Both the position numbers and the translations under genes were made by a program. The notes under the pieces were generated by a model. It saw only the letters and a program-made list of their open reading frames with translations, searched no databases and was not told where the DNA came from. Shown here in pieces: positions 34,673 to 46,540 of a DNA stretch of 64,000 nucleotides. The stretch lies in assembly GCA_022495005.1 (NCBI GenBank), contig JAGYXB010000460.1:248001-312000 (forward strand), written 5' to 3'. The stretch's first letter is position 1. Each line of letters opens with the position of its first letter. This DNA is from Rhyacophila brunnea. Its lineage: Eukaryota > Arthropoda > Insecta > Trichoptera > Rhyacophilidae.

Positions 34673-35075
34673 GTTAGTAAGGCATTAAAAATGCAGAGGC
34701 TATGTGTTTATAAAATTTAGTGCTGGATTCGGATGCTGCCAAGCGTACCAACGACAGAAGACATCAGTAAACTCTAAATGGTAGATTAATTTTAATTGTT
34801 CGATCATTTAACCGGCAAAAAATATAACAACATGGAAAAATTTATGACATTGGATCAGTCGAACGTTGGAGAGAACTAGGAAAAGCTCTTTACAGATGTA
34901 TGGACTAAATCAATAATACTACAGGTTTCACACTGATAATGGCTATACGTACTGCTAAATATCTAAAAGCTATTAAAAGAGCTCAACAGTCCGTATCAAA
35001 GATCGAAATTTTTATTTTTATTCAGTACCATCACCGATCGATTCATTGCTTTTATTTTTCTTTGAATCAATTATC
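34673..35075. other. Unassigned DNA
   Basis: Nothing recognised. Confidence 0.45.
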
Positions 35076-35083
35076 CTTGTAAG

Positions 35084-36120
35084 TAGGGATTCCAATCCCG
35101 GGATCCCGGACTATTTTCAATACCTATGAATCCCGGGATTGATAAACATAATCCTGAAACTTTCGGGATTGACCTTTTTATCAATTTTTATGGAAAATAA
35201 AATAAAAACGAAAATATAACAGAAAAAATAATACGTTTATAGCAAATAACTTCATTAGAAATAAACTGAGTTTGAATGAAGTTTGATTTATACCCATGTG
35301 TAAGTTGTCGATTCATTTTATGTTTTCACCTAAATTAATAAAAATGAGAAAAATTGGAAAAAAACAATGCTTCGCACTATTAACAAAGTAATTCCACCAT
35401 GATCTCATACGTTTTACGACAGTTTCATATTTGGCCGAATAATTAGATTTATGAAGCGGAAAGGCCATAAGTACACCATGATTTGCTTTACTGAAACAGC
35501 AATCTTATATAATATAAACACAATATTGATTTTATAAAATTTTATACTTAAATGAAAATCGTTTAGATTTTTATATAGTTTAACATAAATTAAAAATTCC
35601 ACATAATAATATGTACGATGCAGGTAACATCCGTAAAGTGAATTTCAGAAATATAATAAATAAATCAAGAAACATTTTGTTAGACGTTTCATCCATTTAC
35701 ACCTAAACTGTCTTCTTTTTATAGAAAGTAAATCATTGCACACTACCAGAAAATGCTATTCTAGAGATTACTTTGGGCATATTATTCATAATAACGTTTT
35801 AAATACTTAATCTTGTAATCTTGAAATTGTATTTTATTTGTTATCTTTTCATAAATAAATAAAACTGTTTTACTTTCAAATTCTTATTTATATTACAATA
35901 TTATTTACTCCATTAAACCTTTGTATTTTAAAGATTGATCGTACACAATATTAACAATAAATGTTTTAAATAGTATAAATTACACTAGATTTATTTTTTA
36001 CCGATTTTATCAATGTTATTTGTATATATAAAAAAATTATATTAGCTATGAGAAAAAGATCCCGGGATTGTCAAATTGTAATCCCGGGATCAAAATTTTG
36101 GCTCGGGATTGGATTCCCTA
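35084..36120. mobile_element. hAT-type MITE (TAGGGATTCCAATCCCG), copy C, inverted
   Basis: Terminal repeats as in copies A and B. The flanks CTTGTAAG and CATGTAAG (35076-35083 and 36121-36128) match at 7 of 8 bases. It carries an empty SINE target (complement of AAATCTAATT, about 35440). About 0.35 kb near 35500-35860 has no counterpart in copy B and is either an extra insertion or ancestral sequence lost elsewhere. Confidence 0.9.
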
Positions 36121-36128
36121 CATGTAAG

Positions 36129-36801
36129 TTATGTCTAGCACTCTAGCATATTTTCACAAAACTAGTAAATTTTAATACAAGTTCAGAGTTTAAACAATTC
36201 ACAATACCAATTGAAAACGGTGAGCAAGCTGACGGCAGTAAAATACCGAAACTTCCACAATTATTTTAAAATCATCCTTATAATAACTGCTTTCGCTGGA
36301 ATTTTGCGCAAAATACTGCTTGCAGAGAAAGTACTTAACTCCCATTTTCTAGTGAATTTGTGCATGTTTCGAAAATGTAAAACTTTGACAGTTTAGTTAT
36401 GACGGTATACCAATGCTAAGTTTAGAACAATCTAAGCCCCTGTAATAATACTTTTCATACAAACCAGTGCTTTCACCGGTATTTTGAAATGTAATCAGCG
36501 AAATAAAAAAGGCCATACTATTAATTTATGTTCCACAATGTTACCAACATAAAAATGCATCACACATGAATATAATATGATATAATTTATTCAGCATAAT
36601 TAACCACTACATTTATTTTGTTGTATTAGTAAAAAGATCTATATAATATCGATATGTGCCGATATGTATAAATAAAGTAAAGTATTAATTAAATATTTAT
36701 ATAATATAATATTATTATCGTCACCTCAATACTACAACTAGATAACTCTTTTTGAGACAGCTATTGAATAATATAATTGTACATTTCCTTCTCAACAAAA
36801 T
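36129..36801. other. AT-rich DNA, nothing recognised
   Basis: A 61-codon frame (36211-36396) has no support as a gene. Confidence 0.45.
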
Positions 36802-37061
36802 CGTCGCTGTAGTATTGGTTTCCCGAATAGACCAAAAAATGTTCAGGAGACGAAAAGCAAATTTCATAATCCTATATTTAAATACATGGAGATATTTAAA
36901 TTGTTATTTTTACAGCATATGAATGATGTATTCATTACCATCACAAAGTAATTTAAAGAAAGGGATGGTTCTAGTTCAATTAGATACAAAAAAAACATTC
37001 TGCATTAAAAGGTCGATTTCGACAAAAACGGATATTCGTGAAACTAATCCTATAAGCGACG
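36802..37061. mobile_element. MITE, CGTCGCT family, copy 3, inverted
   Basis: Ends CGTCGCTGTAGTATTGG and CTAATCCTATAAGCGACG. AAAT flanks both sides (36798-36801 and 37062-37065), a 4-bp duplication. The interior is the reverse complement of copies 1 and 2. Confidence 0.88.
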
Positions 37062-37689
37062 AAATGATAAAACTATGTAAGCCAGAAACTAATGGGAACT
37101 GTATTAATTTTGTGTTAAAAATATTAGATAAATTAAAAACCATAAATGCATTAAATAAATAAAATAATATATCTACAATATTTTTTCATACATTTTAACA
37201 TTATTTAATTATTCCAAATTAGACAAGCACAATTTTCCATTTTCATTTTAAACAATAATTTTAGCCTAGATTTGTGTTAATCAAGTAGGTAAAGTTTAAA
37301 CTTCATTTTCCCAACAATGGCCAAATCAGAGTTACCTAGTGATGGTATTGATGTGACGATATTTATATATTATTAATAAAACCATGCCATTGACGTGAGT
37401 AAGGTGGAAAGCTAATATTTACATAATATACCCTTTTATTCCATCGTGACTGTGTGAGCATTTCTTTTTTGTCTTCTAATCTTTAGGATTTGTTTTTGTA
37501 GACCGTTTCTAGCATGCGTTTATAATAGCCCTATACAGTTGGCCACAATATAAAATATATTTTAAAGAACGTCAAATTAACACAAAAACAAAACTTTTTT
37601 AAACCATTTACATATTTTAATGAATGAGAAAAATGTGTAGGTACTTACTTATATATGTATATTCTTTTTAACACTACAACAGGCCGTGA
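37062..37689. other. AT-rich DNA, nothing recognised
   Basis: No supported feature. Confidence 0.45.
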
Positions 37690-37862
37690 CGCACAATGAG
37701 AGTAATGTACAGAAACATTGGTGTAATCAGTAACATACCTAAGTGAAACAATCACGCTTTGAGAAAATCATATAAATATATCGTGACCTCATCATTAATC
37801 GAACCCGACGCCCTCGGATGAAAGGCAAGCACCTTACACACTGGACTACAAGGGCCAACATC
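37690..37862 (-). mobile_element. tRNA-derived SINE, family 2, copy 3
   Basis: Minus strand: CTTGTAGTCCAGTGTGTAAGG, CTTTCATCCGAGG, GTCGGGTTCGATTAATGATG. A body of about 90 bp includes AAAGCGTGATTG and TACATTACTCTCATTGTGCG. This is the longest copy of the family in the window. Confidence 0.75.
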
Positions 37863-39227
37863 TTGCGTCATTATTTTGTTTCATTTATGATTCGTAAATG
37901 TTTCGATTTTTTTAGTTACCTGAAGAAGTACCTACTTACTTCGCCGAATGTTAGCAAGATTATACAGATAATTTTACTTTATTACTTTTGACAATTTTAG
38001 CTAAAAACTGATGTCTTTTATTTTCCGGGTAATGTATGTTTTTCAGGTTTTTTAATATTATTTCAATTGTATTTAATTATAATAGTTTTTCTCGTAAAAA
38101 ATAGGGACCGTAAATTTATGCAAATTAATTTCATAAAAAATCAAATATTAAACTCTAGCAATTATTTACAAATGCACCACTCACCTTTCGGATAAATCTT
38201 TTCACTAAGCTTCTAAACAAAAGTTGGCTACTAAGGGGCTAACTTTGTAAAGATTTAGATTTTAAGCACTTTGTGTACTTAGCTATTATATTATTATTAC
38301 AATGCATTAAGTTACCGGTTGCTAATGTGTTTCTAATGATTATATTATAATATGTGAATACGTTAGAAGTTTCCTTTACGCTGTGCATTTATTTATTCAT
38401 TCTAAAATAAAGCAAAATGAAATCATTCACTTTTAAAGACTGGTTTCCTAAATAAAACTTACAATAGACGACGTAGTAAAATCTATGTTGTATTTGTAAA
38501 TTTTATCATTTCCACAAATGCTATCGTGTGGCCAAAAAAATGATAACATTATAAATTAATCATAATGCACAAATGCGTGTAAAGGAACAATTAGTCAAAT
38601 CAACGCCTCCGAAATAGAAATTCCCGTAGAAAAACAAACTTCTTTCGGCTATCCCGAAAAGTAGTGATCTTTAACTATTTCGTTTTGCGTACTAAATAAA
38701 ATCAAAAAAATGTATTTTTTTCTTTATTTAAAATACATATCTTGGATATATTGTATCAATTTTTAATCTAAATTATAACTAATGTTGGTTATCCCGTTCC
38801 AACACAGTTTACTTTAATCGCCGCAAGCTTTATTCTAGACTCTCAGAAAATAGTAAAGTTGCACCAAGGACGTCTGACTAAGATCATAATAACCAGATTC
38901 ATTTAAGCTTTTATTATTTGAAATCTATTTTTGAAGCGTACAATATTTTTTTATACAGTAACCTATCCAACATAATTTAGTAAATTGCATTTATAACTCA
39001 CAAAAAATGCAAATAACAGTAGGTATATCATACTTACGTTATAAAAACACGTCATAATAGGCCGCTATCTTATTTATATATACCATTGCATTAATGCTAA
39101 TGTCAACGTACATTTTTTTATGATTACCAATTTTTCAGTTTTCTATTATTGTGATTTCAAAAAATCATATCAATTACTTCAGTATAGGCCATTTTCTTTA
39201 ACTCAATGTACATACTACTTTAAAAGT
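37863..39227. other. AT-rich DNA, nothing recognised
   Basis: No frames or shared repeats stand out. Confidence 0.45.
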
Positions 39228-39390
39228 ATTGTTGTTTAATTTAATAAACCGCAATTTTTTTGTAGTACTTATTCCACTTTTATACAATAAATTAAGACCG
39301 GTTTTGTCCCTCTGAGGCGGACAAAACTTTATTGATTAAAAGTGGAATAAGTACTACAAAAAAATGCGTTTTATTAAATTAAACAACAAT
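39228..39390. mobile_element. Hairpin MITE, GACCGGTT family, copy 2
   Basis: The arms 39228-39308 and 39319-39390 are near-perfect inverted repeats (ATTGTTGTTTAATTT...AAATTAAACAACAAT outside, TTTGTCC...GGACAAA inside) with a 10-base loop. It matches 6642-6845. Shared sequence CCACCATTGACAGTTAA lies just to the right. Confidence 0.85.
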
Positions 39391-39724
39391 ATAATGCTGT
39401 TCCACCATTGACAGTTAACAAAATAAAAGAAATTACTTTAAAAGTAACAAGGATATGACAAAACGGACCATCGATACATCGGTGGCGAAGATACGGCCGT
39501 AGATCTCGCTCGGTTACGTAAGAGATTGCCTTCAAGCCATCTGGATTCCGACGTACAGAAAGGTCGCACACATAGTGGTTATGGCGGAGTTACTAGATGA
39601 ATTAAATATGTAAAAAGACTAAAGACAAAAGGGATTTTTGGTGGAATTGACGGACATGAAAGAACAAAAATTATTATATAATAGAATATTAATTCTTGAG
39701 TAGTAAAACAAGAATGTATTTTAA

Positions 39725-39985
39725 TTCATAAACATAAAAAAATATGAACATATAAAATTTTGAAAAACACTTAAAAACAGAAAATATATTATAACCAATA
39801 GAAAAAATCTTTTTGAAAAAAGTAAGACACCCAGCAGGAATCTAACCTGCATCTTATTGGTTATAATATATTTTCTCATAAGTGTTTTTCAAAATTATGT
39901 ATGTTCAGTAATTAGAATGGTAAATTCTTAACTCTTGTGAATTATTCGTTGAATAAAAGAAATAGTTAAATTAAAAAATATAATA
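39725..39985. mobile_element. Family 3 fold-back derivative retaining only a T-arm
   Basis: The two arms (AATATATTATAACCAATAG and TATTGGTTATAATATATTTTC blocks) surround a 55-base loop. The loop holds the 3' half of the tRNA-like module, ACACCCAGCAGGAATCTAACCTGC. Full copies have the whole tRNA-like segment, so this one looks like an internal deletion. Confidence 0.75.
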
Positions 39986-40529
39986 GAATAAAAGTAACGT
40001 TGATACATACAATATGTATGAAAGTCTTCAAAGACAACCCATTTCAACTCAGTGCAGACGACATTACTGTAAAATTTCCGGTGTGCTAATCTAAGCAAAG
40101 CCCACGGGGAGGGCTTGCGGAGGCCGACGCCTGCAAACCAACGCAACGCCCCTTAGGGAGCAACGCTCAGCAAGCCGCGAAGCGACCTCAACGACCATTC
40201 CAGCATGTCTGCAGAGAATACAACAGACCTGAAGATTGCGAGCTGCACTCGTGAAATGTGTTGTTTACGATTGGACATGTGCGAAATTAATTACATTAAA
40301 TGAGAATAATGTGCAGGAAGTGCTGGTGTAACCACAGTGTTGAGGTGGTTTACATGAGTTATTAGCCTACCTATGCAAGCGTTATAATAAATTATATATT
40401 ATTCAAACTATTTGTTTTATGAGTAGTTCATAAGAAGCGCTAAAAATAAACCATTTTCAGAATTATCAACTCACCTGCCTATATCAAATCAAACAAAATA
40501 ATAACAAAATAAAAAGAACTTTTATTTTT
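39986..40529. other. Unassigned, GC-richer at 40070-40260
   Basis: The 40070-40260 block is moderate GC, with no supported frame on either strand. Confidence 0.35.
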
Positions 40530-41006
40530 ACAACGTTTTTAAATTTTCTGTTGAAAAATTATGCTCAAACTTGTACTTGATATGAAGTAAATAAAAAACA
40601 AACAAAATAAAGAATACTGAAATGTCATTTTGATTTCCATAGTAACGCACGTATATATTAATAATTTAGTTGCTAGGACCACCCACTTGTCAACCAATAA
40701 TAGTGGATTGGATTACGGATTTCTTCCGAAATAACTTTTCATACAAAACAAAATTAACTGAAAATGAATTCAATTCTACTTAAAGATGGCTAAAAGTATT
40801 AAAAGAATGCATTGGCATCGTGTTCTGATATATTCTAAAAGTTTCAAATGTCTATCTAGTCAGGAAGTTTTTTTAAAAATTGATTGCAAGATTTGTATTG
40901 GACAAACAAGAAAAAGCTGTCTGGACAAACAAGAAAACGATTCCAAGATTTGTACTGGATAAACAACCACCGGACAAATAAGAATACGAGCCAATAAAAA
41001 CATTGT
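40530..41006. mobile_element. MITE, ACAACGTTTTT family, copy 2
   Basis: Ends ACAACGTTTTT and AAAAACATTGT. It contains the CCATAGTAACGCACGTATAT and CATCGTGTTCTGATATATTC blocks. An extra internal duplication of the GGACAAACAAGAAAA segment near 40900-40940 makes it longer than copy 1. Confidence 0.85.
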
Positions 41007-41039
41007 AAAATATGTGTATTTAAACAACTGTTTTTTTTA

Positions 41040-41690
41040 TTTAACAATAATGATTCACAAGTTTTAAGAATGTATTTTTTTTATTCTTGGTAAAACGCAT
41101 TAAGTCGGTGTATAGTTTTGAAAATAAAAACATTATTAAGTCATATTGTTATTTTTTTATTCTGGCAGAAAGCATAAGTGATATGCGTTAAAAAGTCTTG
41201 TTACTAAAATACGACAACTAGGTGAACCCGCGTCCCCTGGAATTCACGCCTATGCGCATGACCACTTAACTATGTGTCTTATCAAATTGTAATGAAATTA
41301 ACTAGTAGGTTTCACAATTATTTACATTGAAGCGTTTTCTAAATTGCGCTATCATTTTGGCAATCGGTTTTTGTATTTTAAATCAAAGGATTAATAACTA
41401 CCTTAGTAACTACTCAGTGTCAGGATCTCTCGAAATTTTTGTTATAACGTACTTGCTAATAATTTAATAAACTTTTTATTTCTATTCAAAGAATAATTCA
41501 CAAGATTTAAGAATGTAACATTATTTATTGAACACACATAATTTGAAAACACCTAACAGAAATATAATATATTATACAAAATAAATATATAAAAAATCTT
41601 TTTTTATAATATAAAAATACGACACCCAACGGGATTATACGACACTAAGCTAAATGTGACTTATATAATTCTGATGAAATTAACTAGTGC
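41040..41690 (-). mobile_element. Two family 3 tRNA-like/fold-back pieces in tandem
   Basis: The first tRNA-like segment is at 41215-41290 (AGGTGAACCCGCGTCCCC, decayed B box). It is followed by the shared spacer GCAATCGGTTTTTGTATTTT and a fold-back arm at 41470-41530. A second, degraded ACACCCAACGGGATTATACG piece is at about 41630. Confidence 0.6.
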
Positions 41691-42346
41691 GCTCAAATTG
41701 TTTTATTTTTTTTCTATACTTACTAATTTTATTTTATTGTTTATTTATTATTTCCAGTATCATTCTTCGGTTTGTATTTGTATTATTATAAGTTAATTTA
41801 CCTGTTATTTTTTACTCTAAATGTCATGTTGTGGACGCCTTAATAAACCGTTATGAGTTACTATTTTTAATTTTTAATAAATATATAGGTATATCATTGT
41901 ATCTAATCATGCATCAGCGCATTGAATTTAGATTATCCGATATTAGTAGAAGTATTGTCAATAATTCCTACTAAATATTGCGAAGATCAAGTTTAGGAAA
42001 TTTACGTGGCAACAAAAAACTTATGACCGAAAACAGTAGATAATAAGGAAACGCCTTTAAGATGACATCAGAATAAAGTCATTTTTTAAATAAAATTTCC
42101 ATTTTACAAAGTTATTTTATTAGTTTAACGAAAAGCCCTATTATTGTTGCAGTTTTTTGTTTAATTTATAATAATTATAACGTCAGCCCGAGTGTCAATA
42201 TTGTTTCAACATTTCAAACAAAAACAACCAACTCGACAGCGAGCCTTTTTGCATTGTTTGAAAATCGCAACAACGTCAATCAGTCAGCGATCGTTTTGAC
42301 ATTTAGTTTTGCGTTACGGTAAATGATTCTAAATTCAAATATACAT
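41691..42346. other. AT-rich DNA, nothing recognised
   Basis: No supported feature. Confidence 0.4.
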
Positions 42347-42445
42347 ACCGCCTGTTTCAGGCGGTACGGAATGCCGCGTCGCTGTAATAGCGGACGCTAC
42401 CGCCGACCGCAGCGCCACGCCGCATGCCGTTCTCCCGCCAAAAAC
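42347..42445. other. Isolated GC-rich block with a perfect hairpin
   Basis: ACCGCCTG TTT CAGGCGGT (42347-42365) is a perfect 8-bp stem with a 3-base loop. About 80 bp of very GC-rich, CpG-rich sequence follows (GCCGCGTCGC, CCGCAGCGCCACGCCGC), unlike everything around it. No open frame. It may be a transposon end, a regulatory CpG-dense site or foreign DNA. Not identified. Confidence 0.6.
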
Positions 42446-42574
42446 CCGAGCGAAGTGTAAACTTCATTCCACGGAATGATTCCAATAGTAAACACAGATT
42501 AAAATAAAATGAGATACCATCGCCATTTTCGAACTATTTCTTTAGAAACATTAATACGCTGGGTCATAAAATAA

Positions 42575-43113
42575 TGATTATACATAATTTTGAAAAACAC
42601 TTTCTGAGAAAATATATTATAACCAATAGAAAAAATCTTTTTTGAAAAAAGTAAGCCACCTCGGCAGGGAATCGAATCCTGTATCTCCCGGGTTTACGCC
42701 CCAATACCGTTACATGCATTCGCGCATTACCTCTATGCAATGCGGTGACATACCAATTGCGACAAATTTTAACTATTGGCCACTTTTAATACCCACTCAT
42801 CAGCGCTCTTCTAAACCAAGCTACTTTGGCAATCGATTTTTGCTTATTAAATCAAAGTAGATATCTATTACTTCAATTTTTAACCGACGTCATGGATTTC
42901 TTCAATATTTTTTATGATGTAACTTACTTGAACATGCTAATAATGTATAATTTACTAATTCTTTTATTCAACGAATAATTCACAAGATTTAGGAATGTAC
43001 CATTCTAATTATTGAACACTAAGTGTTTTTCAAAATTATGTATGTTCAATAATTAGAATAGTACATTCTTAAATCTTGTGAATTATTCGTTGAATAAAAG
43101 AAATAGTTGATTA
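42575..43113 (-). mobile_element. Family 3 tRNA-like/fold-back, most complete copy
   Basis: Order on the plus strand: arm piece with ATATTATAACCAATAG; tRNA-like segment (B-box complement GGGAATCGAATCC at 42667-42680; the anticodon-side region is expanded by about 25 bp); spacer GCAATCGATTTTTG; then a fold-back at 42950-43113. The fold-back arms TTCAACGAATAATTCACAAG and CTTGTGAATTATTCGTTGAA are perfect over 20 bp. Confidence 0.8.
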
Positions 43114-43722
43114 TAAATAATGATTAATTCAAGATACATGGAAACGTGTAGATTGTAAAGTTTGTTCCTCACAAATAAACAAAGAAATATATTCAATATT
43201 TGCATACCTGCCGCCAGCTGGAGAGTTATTGCGCCGGTACACGTGCATGGATTTATTTGCAGCAATAGTGAGTATTTTAAGCTATTGTGACAATAACTGT
43301 TTACACGTAAAAGTGCTGACTGTCTCTACAATCTCCTTCTTCAAGAGTAAGCGAGACGCGATGTTCTCATTTTATGATACTATTTGACAGGTCGTAAAAA
43401 TCGGTTAACCACAAAATGAGTCTTTACGCGATGTAGTTCGTATTTTTGACGGCAGGTTCGCCACTACCGTTCTACTGCGCAGGCGTAGATCGAAAAAATC
43501 CCAACTGTCGTGAAATTCAGAAGCTGCCGAACTTTTTTGATTTATGTATACAATCTTGCAACTTGCATGACAAATACGTGTTTACACGTGCATTTTTTTG
43601 TTATGGCCGCGATAATACGTACTGCTAGCATAAAATCCATGCACGTGTAAACAAGGTATTAGAACGCTGTACCACAAACATAGTGCGCGATATTATGTAG
43701 GTATTTAAACATAATAATATAC
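43114..43722. other. Unassigned; inverted CACGTG motifs
   Basis: ACACGTGCATGG (43239) and CCATGCACGTGTAAAC (43640) form a short inverted pair about 400 bp apart, with TTTACACGTGCA in between. No gene. Confidence 0.35.
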
Positions 43723-44468
43723 CAGTGACGAAGGGTGACTTTTGGGAAGAGGTAGGTTGTGGAGATCTGATAAAAAGAGCACGATTGTCAGGCATACTTA
43801 CGAGAAATAAGAAGATATTACGATATTAGGTACACATTAATGACAACGACACACTAATTCAATGAAACTTCAAAAACTCACTGACGACATAAAATTGAGC
43901 GATGTGTTTAAATTACGTATTTTTCAAAACATTTATACCCATCAATAATAATTACATAAAATCTCTTTTTATTTTTAAAAACAATCTTACTATATTAATT
44001 ATTAATATTCGATTAAAAACCATAGAAATTATTTTTTTAAATTATTAATTCTAATCTAATTATTAATTATTTTGGACAAAGTGCAATCATGAAAACAATA
44101 TTATGCGCGAATGTTGTAGGCTCTGCGAGAGGAGCTTACATTATTTCATACAATTCGACAGACTGGCTAAGGTTGGGTGGCGTAAAGTCCATTTGACAAA
44201 AAGCAGAATTATTTCACAAATAACTCTTCCTTTATTTACGTCAAGACATGTGGCGCGCTGTGGTATATTTTTTAAAACCTTTGCAAATTATTTTGTAATC
44301 TACATTCATAAAGTACATTCTTACATATACGACATCTCTCGTTGGCAAAATAAATTATCTTTATAGAATATAAAAAAAATAAGTGATTATAAATATGTCA
44401 ATATGCAATTAAAAAATATTTTTCTTAAAGGTTTTAAATAATCGCCTAATATGGTGTCTTCGCCACTG
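43723..44468. mobile_element. Possible CAGTGRCGAAG element
   Basis: The ends CAGTGACGAAGG and CTTCGCCACTG are inverted over 11 bp. The flanks TAATATAC and TAATGTAT match at 6 of 8 bases. The left end also resembles the 15837 element (GGGAAGAGGTAGGTTGT). The 87-codon plus frame at 44103-44366 is unrecognised. Confidence 0.4.
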
Positions 44469-44685
44469 TAATGTATATTATTTTTTTAATGCGCGACGAT
44501 GTTAAAGATTATTGTACAATTAACAGAAGGTATTAGCCATTTTATGTCAAATAATCTAAATTAATTAATTCCTGGGACGTAAGAGTACCCTTCCTCCCGG
44601 ACGGCTTTGTAAATTTTTAGCAACATTTCACTACTTCACTCAATTGATTTATCTGTTTTCATCCAGAGACCAGAATGTGGTTTGT

Positions 44686-46540
44686 TCTTCTTATTGTGCC
44701 ATCCCCTAGCGGAGGTCGGCCACCATCAAGGCGATCTTATCTTTGTCGTCTGCTACCCATAAACAGTTCGGTGGACCTGCACTCGTACCAATTACGGAGG
44801 TTCTTAAGCCATGAAATGCGGCGCCGTCCTCTGCTACGCTTCCCATTGATCTTTCCTTGAATGACAAGTTGGGGAATGCTGTATTTTTGTCCTCTCATAA
44901 TGTGGCCGAGGTATTGTAGTTTCCTGGTTTTGATACTACGTAGAACTTCTCGGTCCTTCCCCATTCGATTAAGAACTTCAACATTTGTCACCCGGTCAGT
45001 TCAAGGAATTTTGAGGATGCGTCTGTACAGCCACATCTCGAAAGCTACAAGTCTCCGTGACATCACTCTTGGTTTAGCGTCCATACTTCCATACCATAGA
45101 AAAGAATTGAGAGCACATAACAACGTACCATACGCAGTCTCAGACCTAGGCTAAGATCTCGATTGCTAAGGAGGCGTCTCATTTTGAGAAAGGCGCTCCT
45201 TGCGATCTCAATTCTAGTTTTTATTTCCTGAGACTGGTCCTATTTCTCATTGATCCATGTACCTAAATATTTATAATGGGTCACACGTTCGATTGGTTTG
45301 CTGTTAATGACAAAAATTGTGTTGGTGTCTGGTGTCGCTGTTTTTGATACTGGTAATATTTTTGTTTTCTTGAGGTTCATTTTTAAACCATAATAATTAC
45401 TGATCTCATTAACTTTTTCTACCAGTTGATGTAAACTCTTTAAACTATCAGCAATCAGCACAGTATCATCGGCATATCGTATATTGTTAATATGTTTGCC
45501 ATTTACCATAATACCCACCGATTCACCTTGTAAGGCTTCCTTGAAAATAGCTTCCGAGTAAATGTTAAATAGCAAAGGTGACAATATACATCCCTGTCTT
45601 ACACCGCGACGAATTTTTACCTTTCCACTAATTTCGTTTTCAATCTTAATATTCGTTGTTTGATTCCAATATAAATTAGCTATCAGTTGAATGTCTCTTG
45701 CATCGATGCCTTTCTCCTGTAAGAGTTCGAGAAGTTTAGGATGCCTAACAGTATCGAATGCTTTCTCGTAATCGATGAAACACATATAAACATCAACATT
45801 AACATCTAGGCATCTTTGCACTAGAACATTCAAGCTGAAAAGTGCTTCGCGAGTGCTCAAACCACTTCTGAAGCCAAATTGTGTGTCATCCATGTCTTTT
45901 TCGCATTTTCGAAAAATCCTATTATGGATGATTTTTAATAAAACTTTTAACATGTGGCTCATCAAACTTATTGTTCTAAACTCGCTGCACTCCTTTGCAT
46001 TCGCCTTTTTTGGTAGAGTGATTAATGTCGATTTCAACCAATCATCGGGAATTATGCCCGTTTCATAAATTATATTAAACAAATCAACGAGAATTTCTAA
46101 TTGATCTTCTTCTAATAATTTTATATTTATTATTATATTATATATATTATATTATTATATATTATATATCATTAAATATTATCAGGGCCGACAGCTTTAC
46201 CATTTTTTGAATTTCGTATTGCGTTTATTATTTCTATCCTATTTATGCATGGGGCTTGTTCAAATTGATTAAAAGTATAGCCAATAGGTCCTCTATCATC
46301 ATCAAACAGATTTTCAATATATGTCTTCCAACGAGTCAGCTTCTTTTCTATATCTAATATAATACGCCCATCTTCGTCTTTCAAGATAGTTGATGAGGTT
46401 CCTTTCGTAATTCCCAATGTTTCCTTTATCTTCTTGTGCATATTAAAGGAATCGAATTTTTGTTGGAGATTTTCATTTTTTTTGCATTGGTCGGACATCC
46501 ATTCTTCTTTAGCTGTACGTATTACGAGGTTTGTTAGTAG
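44686..46540 (-). pseudogene. Decayed non-LTR retrotransposon, RTE-like reverse transcriptase, family I
   Basis: This is the longest mobile-element protein in the window. On the minus strand the order is: linker (AKEEWMSDQCKK) at about 46510; fingers (DDWLKSTLITLPKK); motif A (VDVYMCFIDYEKAFDTV, about 45750); motif B (RRGVRQGCILSPLLFNIY, about 45600); motif C (RYADDTVLIAD, about 45475), so the catalytic Asp pair is intact; a KYLGTWINEK block; thumb (LYRRILKIP); the YLGHIMRG block; and GKINGKRSRGRRRISWLKNL. No endonuclease domain is present, so the copy is 5'-truncated at about 46540. Damage: a TA-rich expansion of about 60 bp after VGPDNI (46130-46180), a stop after WINEK (45240), a frame change after TLNQE, a TGA after KIP, and a one-base shift near the C-terminus. 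The 3' end AATAAGAAGAA lacks poly(A), as in RTE elements. Confidence 0.92.

Noticed and set aside
36923..37162. 79-codon plus frame
   Set aside because: Its first half is the interior of a CGTCGCT MITE; the remainder is AT-rich sequence.
45853..46068. 71-codon plus frame
   Set aside because: It lies antisense to the reverse-transcriptase pseudogene and is a shadow frame.
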